DNA from: Pseudomicrostroma phylloplanum | Taxonomy: Eukaryota > Basidiomycota > Exobasidiomycetes > Microstromatales | Reading direction: 5' to 3' | NCBI GenBank assembly: GCA_039545275.1 | Contig: BCHS01000003.1 | Span: 930,001 to 994,000 of the forward strand | DNA: 64,000 bases | Part shown: piece after piece, positions 1 through 10,800 of the stretch | Numbering within the stretch: position 1 is the first letter of the stretch | Layout: the number at the start of each line of letters is the position of its first letter | The notes under the pieces: model-generated | Database searches by the model: none | What the model saw: only the letters and a program-made list of their open reading frames with translations | Told to the model about the DNA's origin: nothing | Position numbers and translations under genes: made by a program

Positions 1-1414
1 ACAGCTGCCGGACTTCTCCTGGCATCTCAGTATCGTCCCATCACTGCCGAGGGTCCAGCTCTGGAGCTAGGTGATAAGCCGTCAGAAATGGTAAGCAGCG
101 TGGTCCTGGGCACTGTCGGCGCTTCTGCGACTACTTTGACTGATAGTCTTACACGCGGTGCCCTACCGCCCCTTTCCCTTCTTTCAGCGCGAACTGCCCG
201 AAATTGCCCACCTCGACCCCCGCCTCCTAGAAGATACTGATGCCCCAATGCGAAAACGGATGGAGGTGTACATCAAGCTGCTGCAGCACAACATCGTCAA
301 GGCTCTGCAAGCCGAGGAGCCTGGAGCTCGCTTCCTCGTGGACTCCTGGGTCAGGAAGGAAGGAGGAGAGGGCATCTCATGCGTGTTGCAAGACGGAACC
401 ACCTTTGAGAAGGCGGGGTGCAACATCTCGATTGTTCATGGCAAGCTCCCGCTAGGAGCCATCAAGCAAATGGCATCCGGAAAGATCCAAGAGAGACTCA
501 ACTATCGGATGGATGGCCCTGACCCCGAGGTGGACTCTTTGCCCTTTGTCGCCGAGGGTCTGAGTCTGGTCGTGCACCCTGTGAATCCTTTTGCGCCAAC
601 AGTTCACTTCAACTACCGTTACTTTGAGATCGGACACCCAAAGACTCTCAAGGACGGTTCACCGAATCCTCGCTATCAAGAGCCCAGAGATGCAGGAGAA
701 GGGGGCCCTCCGCCAGCAGCCTGGTGGTTTGGAGGTGGGACAGACCTAACACCTATCTACCTCTCCGAGGAAGATGCACAGCATTTCCACTCTGTCCTCA
801 AGAAGGCAGCGGACAAGAACGATCCTGCTTTCTACCCTACCTGGAAGAAGTGGTGCGATGACTACTTCTGGATCCCACATCGCAAGGAGACTCGAGGTGT
901 AGGCGGGATCTTCTTCGATGACCTGACCCTCACTTCGAGCTGGAATGTTACCCGTGCTGCGAAGCTGCCCAAGGAGTACATAGGGCTATCTGCCGGAGGC
1001 GGTCCCTCTGACCCTGGCAAGCCGATTTCGACTACGAAGCAGCACGATATCCATACACTCTTCAAAACCGTCCGCTCCATGGGAGACTCGTTCCTCCCTG
1101 CATACATACCACTCGTACAGAAGCGCAAGAATATGCCATATATTCAGAACCACGTCGACTGGCAGGGCATCCGAAGGGGGAGGTATGTGGAGTTCAACCT
1201 CGTTCACGACCGTGGGACCAAATTCGGCCTTCAGACACCTGGGGCTAGAATGGAGAGTATTCTGATGAGTCTACCACTCAAGGCTAGGTGGCAGTACATG
1301 CACGATGTGAATGGAACAGGCAAGCCACGTGGGAGCGGTGGTGAGGGTAAGGATGGTATGAGGGAGGAGAGGAAGTTGCAGGCCGTTCTCGAAAAGGCTA
1401 GGGACTGGGCATGA
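1..1414 (+). CDS. HEM13: Coproporphyrinogen III oxidase, 5'-truncated by window edge
   Basis: Oxygen-dependent coproporphyrinogen III oxidase converts coproporphyrinogen III to protoporphyrinogen IX in heme synthesis. Two exons are visible: 1-90 (open at the left edge, frame 1) and 188-1414. The donor is GTAAGC after a complete ATG codon and the acceptor is TTTCAG, so the junction is phase 0. The visible part is 438 residues. Family marks are WWFGGGTDLTP, the DDYFWIPHRKETRGVGG stretch followed by FFDDL, and FNLVHDRGTKFGLQTPG near the C-terminus. The first visible residues (TAAGLLLASQYRP) look like the end of an N-terminal extension or mitochondrial/membrane leader; the start codon lies outside the window. 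A Gly/Lys-rich insertion (RGSGGEGKDGMREER) sits close to the C-terminus. The family assignment is secure. Confidence 0.95.
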
Positions 1415-1833
1415 GGCGACGTCCTGCTATCTAGAGGGCCAGAAACCTCTCGAAGCTTGTTCTTAGCATTGATTACATTTTCATCATCAATACCACTCAT
1501 TGACTGTCATTTCTGTGTTGCTCGTTTCCCCGTGTGCCATTCTGTCGCTCCAGGATCTCGGACCGGAAGCACAGAGACAAGCGAGCTCTAGTCTATTTTG
1601 ACCTCGGGAGCAGTCTGCTCACCGACCTTCTCGCCTTTCCTCAGATCTCATCTCACCAGGCTTTCCTTTGCTCGTCTCATCTCATCCCTGCCGCCCCTCC
1701 TCCTCCATCTACACCCCCGAACCCCGCTTTCATCTCTACCTTTTTCTCATATGGATTGAATACTCCTGCCTCGAGCATTGCGACTCAGCCGGCTATACGC
1801 AACCCACAGCGTCCGACGTAGCTGCAGGCCAAG
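1415..1833. other. Intergenic region before the phosphatase gene
   Basis: This stretch holds the 3' flank of HEM13 and the presumed promoter and 5' UTR of the next gene. It is rich in C/T runs (about 1620-1740), as is common upstream of fungal genes. Short open frames here have no recognisable domains. I see no RNA gene. Confidence 0.5.
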
Positions 1834-3498
1834 ATGGCTCCGCCGGCATCCCCGGGCTCAGCTGAAGGAGACGATGCTCCGCCAAATTTCTTCTGTCGTC
1901 CAGGAAGGGGCAGGATAGGCAAGAAGGGAGGCGCAGGCGCGGCAGGGAGTTCGTCCAGGTCTCGTACAGGACGGGCTGGAGATGCAGCAGGCGGGCTAGA
2001 TGGAGGGGTCGAGGCTGGACAAGATGAAGAAGAGCAGGAGGAGGAAGAGGAAGATCCTCCTCGTCTAGGCTTCTTGCAGGCTATCGTGGAACACCATACT
2101 CGGGCTAGAGAGACGAGGCATAACCAAGCCAGAGTTGACGCATCCACCAAGGCATGGAATATCCCGATGCCAAGCACAAGCAGTAGCTCCCAAGCCAGGA
2201 AACACGAGTCTTCGATAGGAAAGGTCACAGGTCCCAGCGGCGGTAATAGCAATGCCGGAAGCAGTGGTAGCATCAGAGGCAGTGGCGGTGACGATCAAGC
2301 AGGAGAGAGCTCGGTCTCGTCGGCATCCACCTCGTATCAGTCTTCATCGCTCTCTGGCATGTCCTCTGGTAGATCGAGCGAGACGGCGTACAGCTCTCCC
2401 GATTTGTCACCGCCTGACAGCTCTGAAGCCTCCTCGTCCGGCAAGATCAAGCAAGACAAGCTCGATACTACACAGTCTGCCCTTGAACAGGAGCAGGGCA
2501 CGGAGCAGGTGCCATGGTTCTCCCAGCTAGCCTCACTGCCTCATCTTCGTTCGGCCGGTATTCCTCTTAAGCCTGCTGCACAGCATACACTCTCGGCTGC
2601 CACGCCCTCCAAAGTCTCCGCGACGTCGTCGTCGCTGGCCAAATCAGGACGAGGAACCGGCGCTGCTGTTGCGAGCTCAATGGGAAACGGAGGGTCTCGG
2701 GGAGTGGGGCCCTCGGCGACGTCGCTGGGGCTAGGGCAAGAAGAGGAGGGCCAGCCGCTACAACCTCCGGATAACTTTGCAATGGTCAATAGCTGGCTCT
2801 ATAGAAGCTCCTTCCCGAAGAAGAAGCACTTCCCCTTCCTCAAGACGTTGGGTCTCAAGAGCGTCTTGACCCTCATCCTCGAAGAGTATCCGGAGCAGAA
2901 CACGCAGTTCCTGGACGAAGAGGGTATCACTTTCTACCAGTACGGCATTCCGGGCAACAAGGAGCCTTTCGTACAGATCCCCGACGACAAGATCGCAGCC
3001 GCTCTGTCCACGATGCTGGACCGTCGCAACCACCCGATGCTGATCCACTGCAACAAGGGCAAGCACCGCACAGGCTGCCTCATCGGCTGTCTTCGCAAAC
3101 TGCAAAGCTGGTCTCTGACCACCATCTTCGACGAGTACAGAAAATTCTCGTACCCGAAGAGTAGGAGTATGGACCAGGAGTTCATTGAGCTGTTTGATGT
3201 CGGGATGGTCTGGACTCAGCTCGAGGAAGATAGAGAGGCGCTGCAGTGGCTTCCGCGCTGGACCGTGCTGGACGAGGGGCGCAAGCGGATACGAGCTAAG
3301 CAGCAGCCTGCCGAAGAGGAGGACGCTCAGCAAACGGAGCTGCCAGGTGCTGAGCGTGGTGAGGGAGAAGTCGACGGCCGAGCGACGCCGTCATCGATGA
3401 TGGACAACGATTGTGCAGACATCGCGCAGGTGGAAGGTGATGGCGACGAGCGCACACGGCGGCGGCAAGCTGCACCGATCCTCATGAGGGGCATGTAG
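1834..3498 (+). CDS. Siw14-type atypical dual-specificity phosphatase with long disordered N-terminus
   Basis: Single-exon gene of 554 residues. The C-terminal half carries the fungal/plant atypical dual-specificity phosphatase fold of the Siw14/Oca group. It starts near residue 315 with NFAMVNSWLYRSSFP and has the catalytic P-loop HCNKGKHRTG, with Cys about 406 and Arg about 412 (CX5R). Downstream, YPKSRSMDQEFIELFD also matches this group. Yeast Siw14 removes a phosphate from the 5-position of inositol pyrophosphates, so that is the best guess at activity; phosphotyrosine remains possible. The first 310 residues are Ser/Gly-rich with an acidic patch (EEEQEEEEEDPP), and the last 80 are also low-complexity. 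Yeast Siw14 has 281 residues, so this protein is about twice as long. The ATG at 1834 has an adequate context (AAGATGG). The family is secure; the substrate is inferred. Confidence 0.88.
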   Translation: MAPPASPGSAEGDDAPPNFFCRPGRGRIGKKGGAGAAGSSSRSRTGRAGDAAGGLDGGVEAGQDEEEQEEEEEDPPRLGFLQAIVEHHTRARETRHNQARVDASTKAWNIPMPSTSSSSQARKHESSIGKVTGPSGGNSNAGSSGSIRGSGGDDQAGESSVSSASTSYQSSSLSGMSSGRSSETAYSSPDLSPPDSSEASSSGKIKQDKLDTTQSALEQEQGTEQVPWFSQLASLPHLRSAGIPLKPAAQHTLSAATPSKVSATSSSLAKSGRGTGAAVASSMGNGGSRGVGPSATSLGLGQEEEGQPLQPPDNFAMVNSWLYRSSFPKKKHFPFLKTLGLKSVLTLILEEYPEQNTQFLDEEGITFYQYGIPGNKEPFVQIPDDKIAAALSTMLDRRNHPMLIHCNKGKHRTGCLIGCLRKLQSWSLTTIFDEYRKFSYPKSRSMDQEFIELFDVGMVWTQLEEDREALQWLPRWTVLDEGRKRIRAKQQPAEEEDAQQTELPGAERGEGEVDGRATPSSMMDNDCADIAQVEGDGDERTRRRQAAPILMRGM

Positions 3499-3806
3499 CC
3501 CTCGTTATCACTCATAAGGCCGTCCACCTACGTCTGTATCTCCTTCTGTGTATGCCTCGTCTAATACCATGCCGTTCTATCATGACTACTGAGCCGTGCA
3601 ACGTGCCTTCTGTTCCGCCTCTTGCGCCCGAGCCTCCACTGCGCCTCCAACCTTTGCCGACTGCACTGCACCATCAGCTCTTCTCTAACCTTTCCTCGGT
3701 CCTTGTCCGCTGCAGCCTCACAATACTGGTTCACAGCTGCTCACAGGAAGTCAGACGATTACGTCCAGCTCTCGCAGACAGTGGGCAAGCTACCGAAACG
3801 TCAGTC
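3499..3806. other. Intergenic region before the DUF1770 gene
   Basis: Pyrimidine-rich spacer between the phosphatase stop and the chosen start of the next gene. The downstream reading frame stays open back to 3552, so part of this could encode an N-terminal extension, but the sequence there (Pro/Leu/Ser/Cys-rich) does not look conserved. Confidence 0.4.
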
Positions 3807-4695
3807 ATGGCCTTCTTCTACCGTCGAGCCTCCTCCCCGGTCCCGCCCCTATCTCCCTCCCTCTCCTCCTCCGCCGCCTCCTCCAGCAGCTCACACGACG
3901 AACCCCCTCCGCAAAAGCAAAAGCATCGCCACAGATCCTCTAATCGGATCAATCGCAATGCCTCCGGAGCTATAGTAGCAGCGCCCACGATCGGTATGAG
4001 CCCGGCAGTGCTCCCGGATATGCGCTTCGAGCAGTCCTACCTCGCCAGTATCCGCGGATTCATCCATGAGCTCGAGCCGGCGCAGGCTAAGAGGGAGAAG
4101 AAGGAGGCGATTGCTGCTTCGCGGCGCAGGCACAGAGCTGAAAAGGTTGCAGAGGGAGAAGGAGACGGTGGGGAGAAGGAGGATCTAGGGGCTGGCCAGG
4201 AGGAAGACGTTGCTGATGAGGAGGGCGAGAGGTGGATTGAAGCTCGGAATCCCAAGGGCGAGCCTGAGCTCTGGGTCGGACGGCTGAGGATCGACTGGTG
4301 AGTATCTCATGCTTCTTTATCTCTCTGGACATGTCTCTTCACGAAGTGATCGCTGACACACCGCCTCTCCTCGGTTTCAGGGTGCCCCTCCTCTACGTCA
4401 CCTTCCGCGACCAGCTCCTCTCCCCACTTGTGCAAGGCGCACTATGGGGCGTCGTCGGCCTCTGTCTCACTCAAGGTAAAGGAGCTTTCAAAGCCTATCT
4501 TTCCGCTCCTAAAGCCCCGAAACGTCGGAGAGGTGGTTGGTGGGGTGGTGACGGACTCAGAGGGCTGCAGCGGGAGAGACGCAGAGGATGATGATGCTGC
4601 AACGCCCGCTCTGTCTTCCTTCAGGTATCTGTATCAATATTACGATCCAATCACGCTCTTCACACCTGATGCTTAGTCGGAGACGCCCACGGTAA
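3807..4695 (+). CDS. DUF1770-family fungal protein, unknown function
   Basis: Three exons by splice motifs and phase: 3807-4297, 4381-4475 and 4625-4695, giving 218 residues. The join at 4297/4381 restores a Trp codon and yields WVPLLYVTFRDQLLSPLVQG. Together with the upstream LPDMRFEQSYLASI this matches my memory of the fungal DUF1770 family, whose function is unknown. The hydrophobic helix (LVQGALWGVVGLCLTQG, about residues 180-196) may touch or span a membrane. Residues 1-60 are Ser/Pro/His-rich, and 100-150 form a charged segment. The final exon gives only a short basic tail after the hydrophobic helix, so the last junction is the weakest part of the model. The start could lie as far upstream as 3552 in the same frame; I chose 3807 because the earlier part looks non-conserved. 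Confidence 0.7.
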
Positions 4696-4724
4696 AGGAG
4701 TGCATAGTATTACAAACGTAAAGC

Positions 4725-6922
4725 TCAAGCGACCACCTCCGGAGCCTGCTGGGGCTCTACAGCAGTCGCTTCAACCGCCTCATTGACAGCTGTCTGGCTT
4801 GTCTGCTTCTTCCTCAGCACGCAGACCCCTTCCACATGGTGTGTCTGCGGGAATAAGTCCGCTCCCCTCACACTGACAATCTCGTATCTGTCCTCTCCAT
4901 TTAGCCCGACCATCATCCCCACATCCCTCGCCTGCGTGTGGACATTACAGCTGACATACACGACGAGTTTCGGCCCAAGTGCGACCAACTGGCGGATAAA
5001 CTCCTCGTCGCATCCCTTGCGGGGCGGGTCGATCACTACTGTGGTCCGCTCTGGAGGGTAGGCGATAGTGGCGAAGATGGCTTCGGCGTTGCCCGCCAGG
5101 AACTTGACCGAGGGCAGCGAGTTCAGGGCTGCGTTACGCTTGGCGTACTCGATGGATTCGGCGGAGATCTCCACTCCGGCAGTCTCCTTGAAGAGCGGAG
5201 ACAGGAGAAGGGCAAAGAGACCTGAGCCACAGTAGGTGTCTACGAGGTATTGGTCCCCCTCTTCCGCGGAGGACGAGGGGTCGTTTCGTGCTGTCAGGAT
5301 GGCGTCTCGCACATAGGCAACGAGTGACGGGAGGACGCTCCGGTTGTTCTGGAAGAACGAGTTGGAAGGGGTCTCGAAAAGGGTCGACTCGACCTTCTCG
5401 CGCACTACTGAGCGGTAGGATGTGATGACTTCGGAGCTGCCGACTGTCGCTGGTATGGGTCCACCATCGCGAGTAGGGGCTTGCAGATGGGCGGCGGTAG
5501 CGGCTCCCACAGCCTCAGCGAGCGACTGGTCTGCGCCGAATGCCTCTGTGGTGAATGAGTCACGCAGAAGGAGGGTCGCTCCTGCGCGCCACGAGTTGAT
5601 GTTGGCCTTGACCTTGGCCCGCTCCACTGGCATTGCCTGACGAATAGCCGGCGTAGCAATCGGACAGTCCTCGATGTCCAAGATGCCTCTGCCTCCGCCT
5701 TTGAGCTTGTTGAAGCCGACGTCTGTCTCGAGACCCCACTGCTTGGTGAGCTGCTCCAGCTCATCTTGATCAACGCCTTCAATCTGGTTGTTGGCTGTAC
5801 CATTGTTGCCCTTCTTCGAAACCGACCCCCGCCAACGCTTCGGTGCTGGCTCATGCTGCCGCCGGAAGTTGGCTAGGGAGAGGGGCAGCTCGAAATGAGG
5901 CGTGAGCTTGGTCCTGTATGAGTACTGGAGAGGAGAAGGTAGAGTCGGTAATGTCGGCGGTATTGATGAGCTAGGCAACTTGGCGAAGTGGGCGAAAGCA
6001 TTCCGCACAACGTCTTGCTTGATCTTCAGCTGGGCTTCATAGGGTAGCATCTGCAAGCGGAGGGTAGCCGGAGGCAGGGTCAGCAGGTTTGAAGTGTCAA
6101 ACGATCTACCTGCACGTTCATCTCACCTGGTACTGGCACCCGGGACAATCGCCGAAGTATTTGCAGCCAATCAGATCGTCCCTCCTCTCCTCGCTCTTCT
6201 CTAGCACTTCCACGAGGTCGCAGTGAGAGTAGAGGCGCTCATTCCTATCGACTCTCACGCGCACGAGCTCTCCGGGCAGAGCATGCGGAACAGCCAGGAT
6301 CCAGTCATTTGTGGGAGCCACGATGAGACCGAGTCCTGCCAGATGTGAGGCAGACAGAAATTAGTCGACTGTTGATAGCGCAGCCCAAGGGGCAGCTCAT
6401 CCTTCAGCCTGACTCACCATGAGCGCTCAATCTCCGCACCCTGCCTTCAACGATGGCGTCTCTGGGAAACCTTTCGACCCATTCGCCCTTGCCTCCATCG
6501 GCCTGCATGATGCGGTCCACCTCTTCCTTTCCTAGTATCTCTACAATGTCAAACCAGATAGGCTCCTCTCCAGTCTTGGCCAGAGCGGACTCTCTCGCCT
6601 TCTCCTTGGACTTGACCTTCTTGAAGAACGACTTGTCCTTGCGAGGGATGGGATACAGCGGCGCACTGGCCGCTGCAGAGGTAAAAAGAGCAGATGAGGA
6701 GGAAGAGGCGGTAGCCTGGGCTACCGCTGCGTCACCATTGGCCGATGATGTAGTTTCGACATGACCATTCGTCTCGGCAGGGTCCTGCATCCGAGGCTTC
6801 TTTGCGGGCGGTGAGGAGGGAGGGGTGGGAGACATTGCGAAAGATCTGATGACCAGAGGAGTTCTGTGCTGATGGAGAAGGGGTGTATGCCTCGCTGACA
6901 GTCTAATCAGGCCGGACAGCAT
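4725..6922 (-). CDS. TRM2: tRNA (uracil-5-)-methyltransferase, TRM2 type
   Basis: Makes 5-methyluridine at position 54 of tRNA using S-adenosylmethionine. Exons in transcript order are 6922-6418, 6335-6127 and 6050-4725, giving 679 residues. Exon 2 encodes a TRAM-like domain and a cysteine cluster (CKYFGDCPGCQYQ) as in RumA/TrmA relatives. Exon 3 has the SAM site DTYCGSGLFALLLSP, then DPPRKGCDE and the catalytic-cysteine motif VYVSCN. Both junctions fit family alignments (G|GLIVAP and CQYQ|MLPYE). The reading frame is open upstream to 7015. Two internal starts are attractive: ATG 6922 adds a basic, Ser/Leu-rich leader resembling a mitochondrial presequence, while ATG 6835 begins MSPTPPSSPPAKK, resembling a nuclear form. 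The yeast enzyme also has an endo-exonuclease activity reported in the literature. The family call is secure; the start is not. Confidence 0.93.
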
Positions 6923-7167
6923 GCGAGTATGGCTACAAGACGCGGCGGGTGAGCTTTGCGGAGGAAGATCTGGGCATGCAGGAGCGCTACTAGGCCAAAT
7001 CTTTTGAGATTTCAAAGCGGAGGCGCAAAGCCGGAACGGAGCGGCCGGATTGATGGCCGACCGTCAAGGCTCAGTAGCAGCATGGCACACAGCGCATCCC
7101 ATTTGCCTGTAAGTGAGACGACGAACAGTCCAGATACGCATGCAATACGGGACGTAACCATCGAGTG

Positions 7168-7533
7168 ATGGCCAGCCAGCCAGCGGCCCAGTTCAAATTC
7201 GCTCGCATCCACTCTAACAGCGACGAGCGCTGCTGCCGTAGAGGTCAAGATACCGCCGGTGGGATCATGAGACACAGCACCCTCGTCAAAGAGATCCTGC
7301 GAGAGAATGTTCGGCGTAATGCACGAACCTCGCTTCTCCTCTGACCAACGACACAGCAGTGGTTGGCGGGAGTCGTGAGGAAACGCGTGAGTGACACGTA
7401 CGACGCCAAGGAACACCGCACCACCGACGATCGGAGTCTGAAGTCGATGGGCGCGTCCATCGATCCCATGCAGCGTCGGGTAAAGGTCCGCGGAGCCTCC
7501 GTTGCCATGGGACGTAGCATCCCCCCTTCCTAG
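7168..7533 (+). CDS. Doubtful small reading frame, unknown product
   Basis: Between the divergent TRM2 and RhoGAP genes a frame runs from ATG 7168 to TAG 7531-7533 with a single in-frame TGA at 7342. It begins MASQPAAQFKFARIHSNSD, contains a basic helical-looking segment (MRHSTLVKEILRENVRR), and resumes with QWLAGVVRKRVSDTYD. Codon choice in both halves looks like that of real exons nearby. A 48-base intron (7309-7356, ending in ACACAG and preceded by CTGAC) would remove the stop in frame, but its donor GTTCGG is non-consensus. A well-formed 3' splice signal (GACTAAC then CCAG) at about 7598-7616 hints at a further exon. I recognise no family. This may be a real small gene, an old remnant, or chance. 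Confidence 0.25.
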
Positions 7534-7889
7534 ACCCCGCTTCTCACTCGAGCATCACATCTACCTCGGTCATCCTCGTACCTCGATACCCCGCGACTAA
7601 CCTATCTCGGTACCAGCTTCGATCCATGATACCATCTCCCACAACGCCTGCGCCATTCGGATCTTCCTGACTTCGGCGCATTCCAGGGGCAGCGGGTGCA
7701 CGGAACCAACGCAAATCCTCCTCGCTCCAGAGTGCCAACCTATCGCGTGCCAGGACTCGTCACAGCAGCCCTGATCATTGAGCTCGCCTTCGTCGTACAC
7801 TCTTCCGAACACTGTGGTGGGACGATATTCTCTTCTGCGCCGAGCGGTCGTAGAGAAGCAGGACCGACGACAACAGAAGCAGCACAGCG

Positions 7890-10800
7890 ATGGGCGAAAC
7901 AGCAGCTGCCCCTCTGGCTGAAACACATTCGCTGCTTGACACACACGCAGAAGCGTCGACTTCAGGGGTAACTGACTGGCAAATTTCAGCAACTGAACCG
8001 CATGGGCAGAACGGAGATGGAGAAGACTCTGAGGAGGTGGGAGATGTACTCTGCGGAGGATGTGGGAACCTGATCAACGAAGACTCCGCGCAGGGAGGCG
8101 TTATTCACTTTGCGTGAGTATCCATGTCATCTTGCTCGTTTCAGATCGATTTCTGAACGTCCTCGCCATCTCTTCATCACCGCCATCCGTACAGGACACA
8201 ACTGTGGCATCTGGAATGTTTCCGGTGTGCCAAATGCTCCGAGCCAGTCAGTACAGATCGAGATGATATCCTCCTTCTCTCGGACGGACATCCCATCTGC
8301 GCCAGCTGCAACTATTCTTGCCAAATCTGTGGATTGCCAATCCTGGAAGAGGCCATCATGACCGGTGAGTTCGCTTGAGCACGCTGAGGCTCGGACTGTG
8401 ACTGACTGTCAGATGCCCTGACATTGTATCGCTTGACTTCGCCTTCTTGTAGGTGACGAATCCTATCATGCGACTTGCTTCACCTGCCGCTCCTGTAAAG
8501 AGCCGATCAAGGAGCTGGTGTTCGCCAAGACGAGCCAAGGCATATACTGTATGCCCTGTCATTCAGAGCGTGTGGCCCGAAGCAGACGGCATTCGGAGGC
8601 TCGCAAAAAGAGCGGAAAGCACAGAGACGGCTCTGTGAGTAGAGGCGAATCCTCCCAAGGGTGAATGTGCGATTGCTGACTTAGACGTCTTCCACCTTCT
8701 CCTTGTGCCAGTCACGACGAGCGCGACAACCGACCGATGGCTCTCAGTCCACTGACAAAGCCACACAGGCCGACGACACTGCGACAAATTCCCCGTTACC
8801 TCCTTCCGAGCCCAGTGCGACATCTATTGCGACTTCGACGAGCTTGGCTTCTACCACTGAGGGTGCAGAGGTGCAGAGTAGCGAAGTGTCGCAGCTATCC
8901 GACCATACGCTCCACCCGCTCTCATCTGGCTACGCTGAGAACGGAAGTGTAGAGGCCTCACTTCCATCCAGAGCCGTGACGCCGTCTAGGGAGAGGCCAA
9001 CGACTCCACAAATGCTGTCGACACCAGTGGGGACGTATCCCACCAGCCTACAGTCGCAGTCGCAGCTTCGCTCGCCTCTACCATCGTCGCCTGCGCAGAA
9101 CTATTCGAGACCTGTGCTCCCTTCGGCGCCTGCCGTGTCGCGGGGAGACGGTAGCACTACTGACCATCAAGACCCGAGTGCGATTGTTGCTTCCCCATCT
9201 CCTCGGTCGTCTTCAGCTGGTATCGTCAAGGAGAAGGACTCCCCTTTGCCTCAACGTCCTGTCGATGAGTTCCCTGGGCCAACAACGGCAAAGTCTCCTC
9301 TGAATGGCGAGGGTCACGACCAACACTCAAAGCAACGACCAGTGCAGCAGGTACCGGTCATACGAAGATCTTCTGATTCGGACGCAAGAGATACAGTCGC
9401 GGCCCTCCAAAGCATCACATCTTCAGAGTCAGCCCCGAGCCACGCTTCATCGAGTACACGACCTGGGTCGGCTGCAGCGATCAAACTTGAGCGGGCGAAT
9501 TCATCACAGGGTTTTATGACAGACGGTCGGGTAACCCCTACCCCTCCGGTCTCCGGTGGGGTCACTTATGAAAGGCTTCTAGGATCGCCGCTCAGACGCA
9601 GCGGTTCCCCGGCAGCGGCCATTCAAGATTCGCCGATACTTCCTCGGAGTCCGTCGGCGTTGCTTCCTCGAGCGTCCCACTTCTCATCGTCGTCTGACGA
9701 CGACCCCGAAAATCGAGAGAGAGGCGCCAAAGCGCCAGTCAAGCGGGCATCACGTTTGTCACAGATGGAGCTGTCATCTCAAGACCCCGCTGCGCAGAAG
9801 CGACTCGATGGTCTCTCGCCCGAGCCTGCACTGACCGAGACTTTCTCTTTCTATGACGCTGACTTCGCCAAGCTGATAGATTCTATCAGTGACGCTGAGA
9901 TGGAGCGCACGGTCTCCCAGATGAGCAGTCCGGTGTTCCCAGACGACGCTTCGTCTCCCTTCGCAAACGGGCGAGGGCAGAGTGGCAGCCGTGGAGCGGC
10001 GGATCTTTCCTCTACGGACGAGACTCAGATGGTCAGATCGCAATCAGGAGCTTCGATGACGACAATACAAGCGCGAATGCGGCAGTCTATGAGCCAAGCA
10101 AGGGATGGACAGGTCAGCATGGAGACAGCCTTCATTGAGATGGTGTTGCAGGAGCTCGATGACACCCGGACCCGGATGAAAGCTTTGCGCAGCAAGTACG
10201 ATCAATTGAAAAGGGCAAGTCAGTATGCAGTGCAAGGCATAGATCACGCTCGGGTCGAGTACGATGCGCAGAGGCAGGCGAGATCAGATGCCGAGATGGA
10301 GATGCTCAAGCTCAAGGAGCGGTTAGCTGAGCAGGCTAGCAAGCTCGCCGCGCTGGCTCATTCGGAAAAACAGCAAGAGACGTTGAACCAGCGATCAAAA
10401 GACATCAAGACTTCCCTTCAAGATATGACCAAGAGTCTCACGAAGCTTACGGTAGAAAGAGACATGAAGGCCGCAGAGGTGGCCGAACTCATTGCAGTAC
10501 AAGAAGGCCGGAATCCGCTCTCGTCAGGTCCTGACGCCTCGTCAAGTGGAGAGGCCGAAAAGATGCTGCAGTCTCGATTGAGTCTCAGGCTCGACGACGT
10601 GACGGCCAAATATCGGGAGGAAATCGAGCATTTGACGGATCAGCGAAACGAATTGCTGATCGAGATTGAGGATCTGCGTCAGTCTCGAGATGTCTACTTG
10701 GAGGAGACAGAAACATTGAACACTCGGAACGAAGAGTTGAATACGTTGCTGTCGAGGCTGACTGCGAAGGTGGAGTCGCTGTCTCTAGCGGAACAGAGTA

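Noticed and set aside
7597..7992. 131-codon minus-strand frame overlapping the first exon of the RhoGAP gene
   Set aside because: Cys/Arg-rich, no domain, and opposite to a well-supported LIM exon.
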